Part shown: piece by piece, positions 1 through 9,519 of the stretch
Numbering within the stretch: position 1 is the first letter of the stretch
Layout: each line of letters starts with the position of its first letter
From: Oligoflexia bacterium
Lineage (GTDB): Bacteria > Bdellovibrionota > Bdellovibrionia > Bdellovibrionales > Bdellovibrionaceae
NCBI GenBank assembly: GCA_016861345.1
Contig: BOLD01000005.1
Location: 62,001 to 126,000, forward strand
Reading direction: 5' to 3'
Length of the DNA stretch: 64,000 nt
Notes under the pieces: generated by a model
What the model saw: the letters and a program-made list of their open reading frames with translations, nothing else
What the model was told of the DNA's origin: nothing
Database searches by the model: none
Position numbers and translations under genes: made by a program

Positions 1-814
1 GTACTTTGACGAACGGATCATCGCTGGCTTCTCGTGAGAAAGTTCTTAATCCCTTGATAATTCCTGCTATGCGATCAGTTAATGCCAGTATCTTTCCTGT
101 GGATTCGGTAAACTTTGCAGGATCGAAATTTCCCTGATTAATCATTTTTTGTAGTTTTTCACTTTGGAGCTGGATGACACAAAGTGGTGTGTTAATTTCG
201 TGGGCCACTCCGCCAGCCATATGGCCAAGAGCTGCCATTTTGCTGCTCTCAAGCAACATCATACTTTTGTGTTTTACGAGATCTTCAAGGTCATCAATAT
301 ACTGTTGAACCTTCTTCCTGAGACCCCACTTTGTTGTCAGGCTCAGGGCTACTTGATTAACAGCAACAGAATCAAATGGTTTTCTCATAAAGATGAGGTT
401 GTCAGTTATGCCAAGTTTGCTGATGAGATCTTCATGAGAGTAGTCCATAAATGCAGAGCATAGGACAATCTGTGTATCAGGAGCTATTTCCCATATTTTT
501 TTCGCAGTATGGACTCCGTCAAAGCCAGGAGGCATTCTAACATCAAGAAAGACCACGGCGTAGGGTTGGCCCGCATTGAAAGCTGACCGAATCATATCGA
601 TTGCCTGGGAGCCTTGAAAGGCTGAATCAAGTTCATATTGAACTTTCTGAATCTTCTCAGTGCTTGTTCCAAAGAGTTGATCTTCAAGTTTACTAAGCTC
701 TGTGTCCAATTCAGAGTGATCTTGTCCAAGAACTTTCTTGAAATCTTCGTGTATCGATGTGTTATCATCAACGATGAGAATTTTACGATTAATTGTCTTA
801 TCTGACTTTTCCAT
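1..814 (-). CDS. Receiver-histidine kinase (3' part missing)
   Basis: The gene runs off the left edge; 271 codons are visible. The first ~160 residues are a receiver domain with the acidic pair in ILIVDDN and the phosphoacceptor Asp91 in FLDVRMPP. A long helix follows, then a HisKA domain with His205 in GGVAHEINTPL. The ATPase domain must lie outside the window. No membrane segment is seen, so it is probably cytoplasmic. The ATG at 814 has AGGCGG upstream and starts 8 bases after the symporter-kinase stop, so the two are co-transcribed and this is the likely phosphorelay partner. The partnership is inferred from position only. Confidence 0.88.
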   Translation of the reverse strand, partial: MEKSDKTINRKILIVDDNTSIHEDFKKVLGQDHSELDTELSKLEDQLFGTSTEKIQKVQYELDSAFQGSQAIDMIRSAFNAGQPYAVVFLDVRMPPGFDGVHTAKKIWEIAPDTQIVLCSAFMDYSHEDLISKLGITDNLIFMRKPFDSVAVNQVALSLTTKWGLRKKVQQYIDDLEDLVKHKSMMLLESSKMAALGHMAGGVAHEINTPLCVIQLQSEKLQKMINQGNFDPAKFTESTGKILALTDRIAGIIKGLRTFSREASDDPFVKV

Positions 815-822
815 TCAACCGC

Positions 823-3816
823 CTATTTCGTTTCAATAGTTCTTTCAAAAGGTGTGAGGGGGAGACGAATTTGAAATCGAGCCCCCTTATTTTCCCCGTC
901 GCTTAAAGCAATAAGTTTTCCACCCATTTCTTCTACGGCAAGAGCTCCACTGTGAAGACCGAAGCCATGGCCGCTTTGCTTTGTTGTAAACCCATGACGG
1001 AAAATTTTATCGAGATTTTCTTTTGGAATTCCTACACCATTATCTACGATTTCAAAGACGACAGTGTCGTGTCCATCTAGGTACAGATGAGCCTGAATTA
1101 GCCTTTTGCCAGGTAGATTGGAAACAGCATCCTTGGCATTGCTGATAAGATTAACAAGGACTTGAAGAAGTTTGTGTTTATCGCAAAGAAGAGAAGGGGT
1201 TGGTGTGATGTTCTTGACCAATTCAATGTGATGATTCTGAATGCTACGTGTATTAATTTTAATTGCATCTTCAAGAACATCAATAGGTTTAACGTCTTCG
1301 ATGACACCTAAAGATTTAGCTTGTGTTTGTTGTACGCTGATAATGCTTTTAATATGATTCACGTTCTCTTGGAGATAGTTGATTTCGCGTGAGAGTTGAT
1401 CTTTTTCCTCTGTTAAAACTTTTGAAAGTTGTTTTATATAAGAGGGTATAGCTTGTCCTCGTGGGTCTTCTGTTATGAAACGACCTAATTCCTCTTTTTG
1501 GTTATCAAGGATTTGACTCACTTGCGCAAGTTTATCTACTTTAGTTGATTTCATCTTATCTTTAACAAGACTCAATGATGTGTTCACACTATTGAGAACA
1601 TTGCCAACATTGTGCAGGACTGAATTTGCCATTTCAGCCATCCCAGCCTGTTTGGCAGTGCCTAAGAGTTGTTTATGCAGCTCCTCGGATTCTTTTTGAA
1701 TTTTTTGACGTTCTTCAATTTCGAGAGTGAGCATCTTATTTGCTTCATAGACCTGGAGGGTTTTTTGTTTGTTTTCCTCATCTCGTTCTTTGAGTTTTCT
1801 TTCAAGTTCAATGGCTTGATTCTGAAGAATAGACTCACGCTCTTTATGAAAGTCGATCTTTTGTTTCAGTTCTGTTGGTGAGATCTTCATGTCTGCGAGC
1901 ATGTCAGCATAGAACTCGGACAAACTTTTCTGTTCTGAAGCCGTAATTATACTTTTCTCTTTTAAGGCCATGTGGGCTGAAGCAGCTCCAATTGCTCCAG
2001 AGAGATGTCTTTCAATTTCGTTATAGAGTTCTGATAATTCGGCGATGGTAATCTTCTCTGTTGCCTTTATATGAGCATTGGCAAGACATTGGTCAAAGAC
2101 CTTTTGAGCTCTCTCTTTTGGATAGTAGTCATAGAGGAGGTTGAGAATCTGTTGAGATTTGTCAAAAAAGTCCGTTTCGGCGATGCTATGACTACCCTGT
2201 TTAAAAAGTTCGGCATTGGAGACAGCATGGATAAATTGCTCGGCAATTTGTTCTTCTTCAGCACACTGGGAAGTTAGAACTGAGATGATGATATAAAGTC
2301 CGATATTAATGATCATGCTCCAGATCATTGCATGTGTCAGCGGGTGAAGACCTGAAAGTCCAAAAAGAGATTCTGGTTTGAGCAAGTTAATGCCAAAAGG
2401 TCCCTCTTTTAAAATTGTATCTGATACGGTGCCTGATTTCATAAAGACGGGCAGGTATAAAGTGTACAGCCAGATCATTGATCCACCCAAAAGTCCTGCG
2501 ATGGCTCCCTTTCGATTGCCTCTTGTCCAGAAAAGTCCGCCGAGAACAACGGGGGCAAATTGTATAACAGCAGCAAAGGAGATCATTCCCATTGAAATCA
2601 ATGCGCTTCCCTGGTTGGCTTTTTGGTAAACGAAGCCAGCTGTAATGAGAAGAAATGCCGAAACCCAGCGCAACGGAAGTACATTTTTCTTTAAAAATCC
2701 AAATCGATGAAGTCGCCCCAGAGTGGGAAGAATGAGGTTGTTTGAAATCATTGTTGAGACGGCCATGGATTCAATCATGATCATCCCAGCGCCTGCGGAG
2801 AAGCCTCCGATAAAAACCAATGATGGAAGAAGTACCCCTTCGCCATATTTTAAAGGGAGTGTGAGAACAAAAGACTCTGCAGTCGTAGCGCTTTCTCCGA
2901 TGATCAACCCGCCAAAAGCAATAGGAATAACAAACAGATTAATCAAAAAGAGATATATGGGGAAGGCCCACATGGCTGTTGCAATATGCTTTTCGTTCGA
3001 GTTTTCGATGACAGCGACATGGAATTGTCGAGGTAAAAAGAGTATTGCGGAACCAGCAAGAATCATATAGGTCATCCACAAAAGGGTGTCGGGGGCAGTT
3101 TCACGATCAAAAAAATGAAGAGGATGTTGGTTTTCAATTGTCTTTGAAAACTGTGTGAAAATATCCTCAAAGCCATTGAACATCGAATAGGTCACAAATA
3201 GTCCTGCAGCAACAAATCCAATCAGCTTTAAAATACCCTCAGCTGTGATTGTCATCATCATACCTGGGTGGCGTTCTGTCGGATCTAATTTTCGGAGTCC
3301 AAAAATAATAGTGAAGAAGGTCATTGAAATAATGATGAGAAATCCCAGGCTGTCTTCAGATAAAGATTCGTGAGGCGTGATCAGGTTTACTGTTGTGATA
3401 ATGGCGCGGATTTGAAGTCCGATGTAGGGGATAATGCCAAGGAGTACCAGAAGGGTGGCAATGACTCCGACTCCGATGGATTTGTTGTAACGAGCCGAAA
3501 CAAAATCTGCAAGGCTTGTGATTTTATGTGAGTTTTTTATGCGAACAAGTTTTCTGAGTATGATCCACCAAAGAAGTATGCAAAGCATGGGGCCAAGATA
3601 GATTCCAAAAAAGAGCATTCCATTTGTGGTGGCACTGCCCACAGAGCCGTAGTACGTCCACGTTGTGCAGTAAACAGATAGTGAAAGGGCGTAAAGCCAA
3701 GAGCTTCTTGTCCAGTTGGCTCCTTGGCGAGAATGCTTTTCGGCTATTTGTCCTAGAATAAATAATATCAGAAAATATGTAGCCAGGATGACGGAAAGAG
3801 AGGTGATGCTAAACAT
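823..3816 (-). CDS. Sodium:solute symporter-histidine kinase fusion (CbrA-like)
   Basis: The protein has 997 residues. About 550 N-terminal residues form a many-helix SLC5/PutP-type symporter. A linker, a long coiled coil (about 650-720) and a kinase core follow. The H-box is the VLHNVGN type (His735). The ATPase domain has NLISNAKDAV, the DNGVGIP box and GHGFGLH. The architecture is that of CbrA-type kinases, in which a transporter-like domain is joined to a kinase; the ligand here is unknown. The start at 3816 is chosen over an upstream in-frame codon because AAGGAGAG precedes it and it overlaps the upstream stop as ATGTTTAG, which implies translational coupling. The receiver-kinase at 814 follows directly. 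Confidence 0.9.
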   Translation of the reverse strand: MFSITSLSVILATYFLILFILGQIAEKHSRQGANWTRSSWLYALSLSVYCTTWTYYGSVGSATTNGMLFFGIYLGPMLCILLWWIILRKLVRIKNSHKITSLADFVSARYNKSIGVGVIATLLVLLGIIPYIGLQIRAIITTVNLITPHESLSEDSLGFLIIISMTFFTIIFGLRKLDPTERHPGMMMTITAEGILKLIGFVAAGLFVTYSMFNGFEDIFTQFSKTIENQHPLHFFDRETAPDTLLWMTYMILAGSAILFLPRQFHVAVIENSNEKHIATAMWAFPIYLFLINLFVIPIAFGGLIIGESATTAESFVLTLPLKYGEGVLLPSLVFIGGFSAGAGMIMIESMAVSTMISNNLILPTLGRLHRFGFLKKNVLPLRWVSAFLLITAGFVYQKANQGSALISMGMISFAAVIQFAPVVLGGLFWTRGNRKGAIAGLLGGSMIWLYTLYLPVFMKSGTVSDTILKEGPFGINLLKPESLFGLSGLHPLTHAMIWSMIINIGLYIIISVLTSQCAEEEQIAEQFIHAVSNAELFKQGSHSIAETDFFDKSQQILNLLYDYYPKERAQKVFDQCLANAHIKATEKITIAELSELYNEIERHLSGAIGAASAHMALKEKSIITASEQKSLSEFYADMLADMKISPTELKQKIDFHKERESILQNQAIELERKLKERDEENKQKTLQVYEANKMLTLEIEERQKIQKESEELHKQLLGTAKQAGMAEMANSVLHNVGNVLNSVNTSLSLVKDKMKSTKVDKLAQVSQILDNQKEELGRFITEDPRGQAIPSYIKQLSKVLTEEKDQLSREINYLQENVNHIKSIISVQQTQAKSLGVIEDVKPIDVLEDAIKINTRSIQNHHIELVKNITPTPSLLCDKHKLLQVLVNLISNAKDAVSNLPGKRLIQAHLYLDGHDTVVFEIVDNGVGIPKENLDKIFRHGFTTKQSGHGFGLHSGALAVEEMGGKLIALSDGENKGARFQIRLPLTPFERTIETK

Positions 3817-4039
3817 TCTGACTCTCCTTGGGTGGATCCTCAGATTTGGATTCTGAGCGCTGAAGAGATCTGCCAATGAGCCAGAGAATGAAAATAGTTA
3901 CTAGCCAAAGGATTACGTAGTAAAAGAAAAAGGATGATTTTGTTGGCAAGAGACCTTCGGAAATAAATGGCCATAGGGTCAGGATGAAGATAATCAGAAA
4001 AAATGCAAAATGAAGCTCCGGCTTACGAAAATGGTTCAT
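3809..4039 (-). CDS. Small two-helix membrane protein coupled to the symporter-kinase
   Basis: This 76-residue protein has two hydrophobic segments (about 10-30 and 37-58) and a charged, Ser/Lys/Glu-rich C-terminus. It overlaps the symporter-kinase start by 8 bases. Small membrane proteins commonly precede SLC5 transporters, and CbrA of Pseudomonas is preceded by the small coupled protein CbrX, so a subunit or translational coupling role is reasonable. I do not recognise a specific family from the sequence alone. Confidence 0.75.
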   Translation of the reverse strand: MNHFRKPELHFAFFLIIFILTLWPFISEGLLPTKSSFFFYYVILWLVTIFILWLIGRSLQRSESKSEDPPKESQNV

Positions 4040-4255
4040 ACATACATTCTCGGGTAAATATTTGAAAAACTGAAGTTATTTTCTGTAGTTAACAAGTTGT
4101 TTTCTCATCTTGAAGCAGAAAAAATGCCTTTTCTTAACAAAATCCTAAGAGGTCTCTGGTTTAGCTTGATTTATTTTTTGAAAATCGCAGGACGAATGTG
4201 GAGAAAACCAAAAACTAGACCGCTTAAGAACCCCTTCTCCTTGTAAACTGAATTC

Positions 4256-5230
4256 ATGGATACTTTTGTTCCCATTCAGACTCTTGATGTTGAAGCTGAA
4301 AAGCAGATCACCTTTGATCTTTTCGTTCATCTGCCGCTGAATCAGAAATACATTCTTTATCGTCGAAAGGGTGGGCAGATTGAACAGAATCGTTTTGAAA
4401 AAATCATTGAAGGATCAGTGAATAATTTTTTTATTCGCCAGGATGACTACAAAACTTTTGTAAAGTACGTTGCAGGACGATTACAAGGTCTTATCGGTAC
4501 CGAATGCACAGAACAGACGGTCAGAATGATGTCATCTTCCACGAGAGCTTTGTTAGCCAGTACTCTTCAGCAAAAAGATACAGCAATGGTTCGAGTTTTA
4601 ATGGAGAACTTAAAGGACATCACTGGCGTAATTATTGAGTCTGTTATGGAGCGTTCTCAGATTGGATCAAAGATCTCTTTTCAAAAGATGGTTGAGCTTT
4701 CGAACAAGGGAACTGATTTTCACAAGCACCCGGTCAATGTAGCAAGTCTTGCTGTTTTGTTGACAATGGGAATTGGTTACAACACAGATCGCATACTGTC
4801 TGAGGTGGCGATGGCAGCCCTTCTTCATGACGTGGGCCTTGCACACATGCCCACTCATATTATAGCCCGATCGCACTCGCCACTGGAGTTGTCTATTTCT
4901 GACCGACGCCTACTTTATGAGCACCCCAAACATTCTCTTGAACTACTTAAGGCGCGACGAGTTAAGATGAGCCCAATGATTGAGACCATGATCCTTCAGC
5001 ATCATGAGTACTACAATGGGGGAGGCTACCCGAAGGGTTTAAGAGGATTTCAGATTAATGAATTTTCTCAAATTTTATTGGTAGCTGATGAAATGGACCA
5101 AGTTATTGCGGGACCGATCGAAACCAATCGCGAATTGAAGTATAAAATTTCAGCATTGTTTGATCAGTATAATCGAGAGTTGACGATTGAACCAACTTTG
5201 CTGTCCCGCATTCGAAGCGTCATACTTTGA
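4256..5230 (+). CDS. HD-GYP domain protein (cyclic di-GMP phosphodiesterase family)
   Basis: The 324-residue protein has an N-terminal region of about 150 residues without a clear family, then an HD-GYP domain. The metal-binding HD pair is in LLHDVGLAHMP, and the signature HHEYYNGGGYPKG is intact, followed by ILLVADEMDQ. The usual Lys of HDxGK is Leu here, so activity should not be assumed. HD-GYP enzymes hydrolyse cyclic di-GMP. No membrane segment is seen. It is divergent from the symporter-kinase operon across 216 bases that hold no ORF. No good Shine-Dalgarno precedes the ATG at 4256, so the start is the least certain part. Confidence 0.88.
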   Translation: MDTFVPIQTLDVEAEKQITFDLFVHLPLNQKYILYRRKGGQIEQNRFEKIIEGSVNNFFIRQDDYKTFVKYVAGRLQGLIGTECTEQTVRMMSSSTRALLASTLQQKDTAMVRVLMENLKDITGVIIESVMERSQIGSKISFQKMVELSNKGTDFHKHPVNVASLAVLLTMGIGYNTDRILSEVAMAALLHDVGLAHMPTHIIARSHSPLELSISDRRLLYEHPKHSLELLKARRVKMSPMIETMILQHHEYYNGGGYPKGLRGFQINEFSQILLVADEMDQVIAGPIETNRELKYKISALFDQYNRELTIEPTLLSRIRSVIL

Positions 5231-5292
5231 CAGAGTCTTAATATTTCCATAGACATAGACCTTCAACTTGAACTTACAAGTGAGGTAATTCT

Positions 5293-7356
5293 ATGTCAGT
5301 TGATTCCTTTTTGATGACCCCCATTATTGCTGGTGTCATCGGTCTTGTGGTTGCAGTTGGTCTTTACTTCCGAGTGAAGTCTCAACCAGCCGGAAACGAA
5401 ACAATGAATCGCATTGCATCTTATGTGCGGGAAGGGGCTATGGCCTTTCTCGTTCGTGAGTATAAAGTACTTGCGATTTATGCTCTGATTGTGGGCGTTG
5501 CTTTGGCTGCTACTCTTGGGGCTGTTGCGGCTGCATGTTTTGTTCTGGGAGCTTTCTTGAGTCTCTTGGCTGGTTTCTGCGGAATGAAGGCTGCGACATA
5601 TGCCAACGTTCGGACAACTCAAGCTGCGGCTGGTGGTTCAAAACCCAATGCTCTTCTGATTGCACTTGATGGTGGTGCGGTCATGGGTCTTGCGGTAGCA
5701 GGTCTTGGTCTTGTTGGTTTAGCTGTTCTTTATATGATGTTCCGCACACATGCTGAAGTGGGAACAGTTCTTCACTCGTTTGCAGTGGGAGCAAGTTCGA
5801 TTGCTCTATTTGCTCGTATCGGTGGTGGTATCTATACAAAAGCGGCTGACGTGGGCGCAGATATCGCTGGAAAAGTGATCGAGGGAATTCCTGAAGATGA
5901 TCCACGTAACCCTGGTGTTATTGCCGATAACGTTGGTGATAACGTCGGTGACGTTGCTGGAATGGGTGCAGATATTTATGAATCTATGATCGCGGCTATT
6001 GTATCTGCAATGGCCATCGCACTCACAATTCCAACTGAGCAAATTCAAAACTTAATGCCCGGTGGAACTCCAGAAAATTTAAAATCAATGTCGATCTTCC
6101 TTCCTCTTTTCCTTTCTGGCGTGGGAATGGCGATTTCGATTGTTGTGATTTTCATCGCTCGTATGTGCAAAAATATGGCTCCAGCGACAGTGCTCAGAAC
6201 TTCGTTGATGATGCCACCAATTCTTCTCACATTAGCTTCGTTTGTGATGATGCCGATGTTTGGTGTTTCTCAGGGTGTGACTTGGGCCTTAGCAGCCGGT
6301 GCATTCGGTGGTGCTCTTATCGGTTTGATTACTGAGTACTACACGGCTGCAAAACCTATTCGGTTAGTAGCTGAAGCCAACATGACAGGTGCGGCAACAG
6401 GTGTGATCCGTGGTCTTGCTGTGGGTATGGAATCAGTTGCCATTCCTTTAGCGATTGTTGTTTTGGCTGCCTACATCGCAGACCATTTCTTAGGTCTTTA
6501 CGGTATCGCCCTATCTGCTGTTGGAATGTTGGCGGGGACAGCTGTTGTGATGACTGTTGATGCTTACGGTCCGATTGCGGACAACGCGGGTGGAATTTCT
6601 GAGATGTCAGGTCTTGGAAAAGAAGTTCGTGAGATCACCGATGAACTCGATGCAGTTGGAAACACAACAGCGGCGATTGGTAAGGGTTTTGCCATCGGTT
6701 CTGCGGTGTTGACAGTTCTTGCTCTATTCTCTGCCTTTAACATGGAAGTAAACCATGTGCGTGCATTGAAAGGCCTTGGCAAGATGGCTCTTGATTTAAC
6801 ATCGTCAGGTGTTTTGATCGGTCTTTTGATCGGTTCAATTCTTCCTTTCCTTGTTGGCTCAACAACAATGACAGCGGTGGGTCGTGCAGCACAAAAAATT
6901 GTGAAAGAAATTGCACGTCAATTTAAGGAAATTCCAGGTCTCCTTCAGGGTAAGGCTGAGCCAGAACCAGCAAAAATCGTGGACATTGCCACTCAGGCCG
7001 CTCTTATTGAGATGATCGTTCCTGGTATGATTGCGATTGTTGCGCCAGTTCTTGTTGGATTTATTCTTGGTCCTCAAGCTCTTGCGGGAATGCTAGCGGG
7101 TTCGTTAGCAGTTGGTGCGACCATGGCTCTATTCATGGCGAATGCTGGTGGTGCATGGGATAATGCGAAGAAGTTTATTGAAAAGGGTGGAATCCCTGGT
7201 CACAAAAAAGGTTCAGAGGTTCATAAAGCAGCCGTTATTGGTGATACAGTCGGCGACCCATTCAAAGACACTTCGGGTCCAGGCGTTGCGATTTTGATTA
7301 AGGTGATGTCAGTCGTGTCACTTTTGATAGCTCAGTTGATCGCACTTATTGGCTAA
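5293..7356 (+). CDS. hppA: Membrane-bound ion-translocating pyrophosphatase
   Basis: The 687-residue, multi-helix integral protein couples pyrophosphate hydrolysis to ion export across the inner membrane. The pyrophosphate-binding region has [25 protein letters not shown] and DNVGDNVGD; a second acidic site lies near the C-terminus ([15 protein letters not shown]). The residues [10 protein letters not shown] carry Ala where K+-independent enzymes have Lys, so it belongs to the K+-dependent class. Whether it pumps Na+ or H+ cannot be settled here. The start has GAGG upstream. It follows the HD-GYP gene by 62 bases on the same strand. Confidence 0.96.
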   Translation: MSVDSFLMTPIIAGVIGLVVAVGLYFRVKSQPAGNETMNRIASYVREGAMAFLVREYKVLAIYALIVGVALAATLGAVAAACFVLGAFLSLLAGFCGMKAATYANVRTTQAAAGGSKPNALLIALDGGAVMGLAVAGLGLVGLAVLYMMFRTHAEVGTVLHSFAVGASSIALFARIGGGIYTKAADVGADIAGKVIEGIPEDDPRNPGVIADNVGDNVGDVAGMGADIYESMIAAIVSAMAIALTIPTEQIQNLMPGGTPENLKSMSIFLPLFLSGVGMAISIVVIFIARMCKNMAPATVLRTSLMMPPILLTLASFVMMPMFGVSQGVTWALAAGAFGGALIGLITEYYTAAKPIRLVAEANMTGAATGVIRGLAVGMESVAIPLAIVVLAAYIADHFLGLYGIALSAVGMLAGTAVVMTVDAYGPIADNAGGISEMSGLGKEVREITDELDAVGNTTAAIGKGFAIGSAVLTVLALFSAFNMEVNHVRALKGLGKMALDLTSSGVLIGLLIGSILPFLVGSTTMTAVGRAAQKIVKEIARQFKEIPGLLQGKAEPEPAKIVDIATQAALIEMIVPGMIAIVAPVLVGFILGPQALAGMLAGSLAVGATMALFMANAGGAWDNAKKFIEKGGIPGHKKGSEVHKAAVIGDTVGDPFKDTSGPGVAILIKVMSVVSLLIAQLIALIG

Positions 7357-7366
7357 TTCTAATAGA

Positions 7367-7807
7367 ATGCGAATTTATTTACCGCTTGTTTTAGTAGCCT
7401 TAGTTGGGTTTTTCTCGACTAAGGCTCTCGCAAAAGCTCCTTACGAGTCTCCTCGGTACGCCTACTATTGTACAAATGGCGAGTCTGCTGATTCAAACAA
7501 CTATGTCAGTTTTCATGTTGATGGAGTTCGATTTGATCAAAAGACTCAGGTCCGGGTGTCGGTAAGTACGAATTATCGCCGCTATGATGAGTGGAAGGCG
7601 ACTTCTTTAGTAGAGTCCTGGGGTGACTTATACTTGATCACGATTGTTAATAATCGATTTTGTCGAGGAACGTCCTGCCAAGAGGGAATTTACATTCAAA
7701 GGCCCAGAAAGTCTCCAGAGTTCCGAATTCGAGCTGACTTAAAACTTGCCGATGGTTCGGTATCAACATTGACCTGCGATGAAAGTCTGTCCGTACTTGA
7801 TCTCTAA
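7367..7807 (+). CDS. Secreted protein of unknown function
   Basis: This 146-residue product begins with a signal peptide (hydrophobic core about 5-20, ALAKA cleavage region). The mature part is rich in Tyr and beta-prone, with five cysteines, including FCRGTSCQEG, which could form disulfides. I do not recognise a family. The ATG at 7367, 10 bases after the hppA stop, is preferred to an upstream TTG overlapping hppA because the signal peptide begins there; no clear Shine-Dalgarno is present. It may be co-transcribed with hppA. Confidence 0.7.
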   Translation: MRIYLPLVLVALVGFFSTKALAKAPYESPRYAYYCTNGESADSNNYVSFHVDGVRFDQKTQVRVSVSTNYRRYDEWKATSLVESWGDLYLITIVNNRFCRGTSCQEGIYIQRPRKSPEFRIRADLKLADGSVSTLTCDESLSVLDL

Positions 7808-7880
7808 TTAAAAACACTTTCAAATAAGAAATCGAGAGAGTTCTCATCATATTCATAAACCATCTTCAAAGGAGTGAAGA

Positions 7881-8261
7881 ATGAAATTATTTGCATCAAT
7901 TGTATCAGCAGTTCTTTTTGTCAGTGGTCTTGCTTTCGCTCAAGGCCCCTGCCATGACGATATTCAGAAGTTTTGTAAAGATGTTCAGCCTGGCGAAGGT
8001 CGAATGGCTAAATGTATGAAAGACAATAAAGATAAGTTCTCAAAGGCTTGCCAAGATCACATGGCCCAAATGAAAGAAGCTGTGAAAGAGGGGAAAGAAG
8101 CTTGCTACGAAGATATCAAGAAGCTTTGTGCGGATGTGAAGCCTGGCGGTGGTCGCATTATTAAATGTTTAAATGAGAACAAGGATAAACTTTCGGATAC
8201 TTGCAAGGCTCAGCATGAACAAATGAAAGAAAAACGCAAAGAAAGAAAAGGTAAAAAATAA
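7881..8261 (+). CDS. Secreted protein with two cysteine-rich GLG1/FGFR-type repeats
   Basis: The 126-residue protein has a signal peptide (cleavage near AFAQ) and two tandem repeats of about 55 residues. Each repeat has the pattern CxxDIxKxC, then VxPGxGRxxxCxxxNKDKxSxxC. This matches the Cys-rich GLG1/FGFR-type repeat (PF00839 family), known from the animal Golgi protein GLG1 and from short secreted bacterial proteins. A strongly basic tail (KEKRKERKGKK) ends it. The Shine-Dalgarno AAAGGAGT is strong. Function in bacteria is not established. Confidence 0.85.
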   Translation: MKLFASIVSAVLFVSGLAFAQGPCHDDIQKFCKDVQPGEGRMAKCMKDNKDKFSKACQDHMAQMKEAVKEGKEACYEDIKKLCADVKPGGGRIIKCLNENKDKLSDTCKAQHEQMKEKRKERKGKK

Positions 8262-8267
8262 TCTTCT

Positions 8268-9500
8268 ATGCCCATCCGGCGCTCAAAGCGATTAAGCTAT
8301 TTTGATGCTTTTTTCTTTAGCTTGATGGTGGGCGCTGGAGAGACCTATTTGCCAGCTTATGCTCTGTCTGTTGGGATGAGTGAAACCTTATCAGGGCTTT
8401 TTGCAACAGTACCATTGTTTGCAGGAGCCCTGATTCAATTATTTACCCCCTTATTTATTCCTTATGCAAAGTCGATTAAACGTTGGGTGGTTGTAACAAC
8501 AGCCTTGCAAGCGCTGGCCTTCTTGCCACTGATTTATTTCTCGTTTGATGAAAAAATTAACTTTTTACTTCTTTTTTTGATTGCTGCAATTTATTGGGGT
8601 GCTGGATTTGCAGCTGGCCCTAGTTGGAATTTTTGGATGGGTCACCTTGTTTCGGATAAAGAGAGTCCTCATTTTTTTTCAAGAAGACTTTATATATCTC
8701 AAGCGGGTGTGCTCATTGGACTCGTGGGTGGGGGTTATGCCCTTCATTATAAAATTGCAATCGGTCCTTTCACTTCAGTTTTTTCTTTGATTTTTCTTGT
8801 GGCCTTTCTAAGTCGAGCTTCTTCAAGCCTTATTCTCTCGATGAAGCATTACCAACACGACTGGACACCGCTAGCGTTTGGTCAACCTCTTCGCGAGGCC
8901 TTTCAAATGTTTCGAAATTCTAGAGAATACTTAACTTTCTTTGGATTTTTATTTTTATTTTTTTTCACAATTAATATTTCTGCTCCGTTTGTCGTTCCCT
9001 ATTTTTTAGCTCAACTGCATTTGACATATAATGAATTTATGTTGGGTATTGGAGCCTTTATCGGAACAAAGCTTTTAACTCAGACCAGGGCTCATCGGGT
9101 GGTGGAAGGGTGGGGGCCGAAGTTGACCTTTTTTATTGGAGCAATTGGAATGGCTCCACTGCCAGCATTTTGGGGAGTTTCCGATCACATTCTATTTGTG
9201 ATCTTTCTTCAGTCACTCAGTGGATTTTTTTGGGGACTTTTTGAGGTTGCTATGAGTGTGATTTTCTTTAACCAGCTTAAACATGAAGATAAGATACCTC
9301 TCTTGACGCTCTACAACTTTTTTAATGCTTTAGCAATTATTGGCGGCAGTTTGATGGGGGCCCAACTTTTGCATTCATTCGGTGAGACCCGAGAGGCTTA
9401 TTATTATATTTTTATTTTCGGGGGTTTTATGAGGACACTTGTGACCGTGGTGTATGGACAGGTGTCGAAAAATAAGCCCATCCTCATTCGGGACAAATAG
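8268..9500 (+). CDS. Major facilitator superfamily transporter
   Basis: The 410-residue protein has about 12 hydrophobic segments. Its organisation is typical of MFS carriers, with a first helix containing an acidic residue (MVGAGETYLPAY) and a central loop around residues 195-210. Substrate cannot be inferred. It starts 6 bases after the Cys-rich repeat gene, and the downstream ene-reductase starts 19 bases after its stop, so the three are probably one transcript. Confidence 0.87.
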   Translation: MPIRRSKRLSYFDAFFFSLMVGAGETYLPAYALSVGMSETLSGLFATVPLFAGALIQLFTPLFIPYAKSIKRWVVVTTALQALAFLPLIYFSFDEKINFLLLFLIAAIYWGAGFAAGPSWNFWMGHLVSDKESPHFFSRRLYISQAGVLIGLVGGGYALHYKIAIGPFTSVFSLIFLVAFLSRASSSLILSMKHYQHDWTPLAFGQPLREAFQMFRNSREYLTFFGFLFLFFFTINISAPFVVPYFLAQLHLTYNEFMLGIGAFIGTKLLTQTRAHRVVEGWGPKLTFFIGAIGMAPLPAFWGVSDHILFVIFLQSLSGFFWGLFEVAMSVIFFNQLKHEDKIPLLTLYNFFNALAIIGGSLMGAQLLHSFGETREAYYYIFIFGGFMRTLVTVVYGQVSKNKPILIRDK

Positions 9501-9519
9501 ATCACCGGAGGGTAATTCT

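Noticed and set aside
4040-4255. Gene or RNA in the 216-base divergent gap
   Set aside because: No supported ORF, hairpin with T-run or riboswitch core was seen; it probably holds two weak promoters.
4145-4330. Minus-strand ORF of 61 codons
   Set aside because: Overlaps the HD-GYP start, no Shine-Dalgarno and no recognisable protein; a shadow frame.
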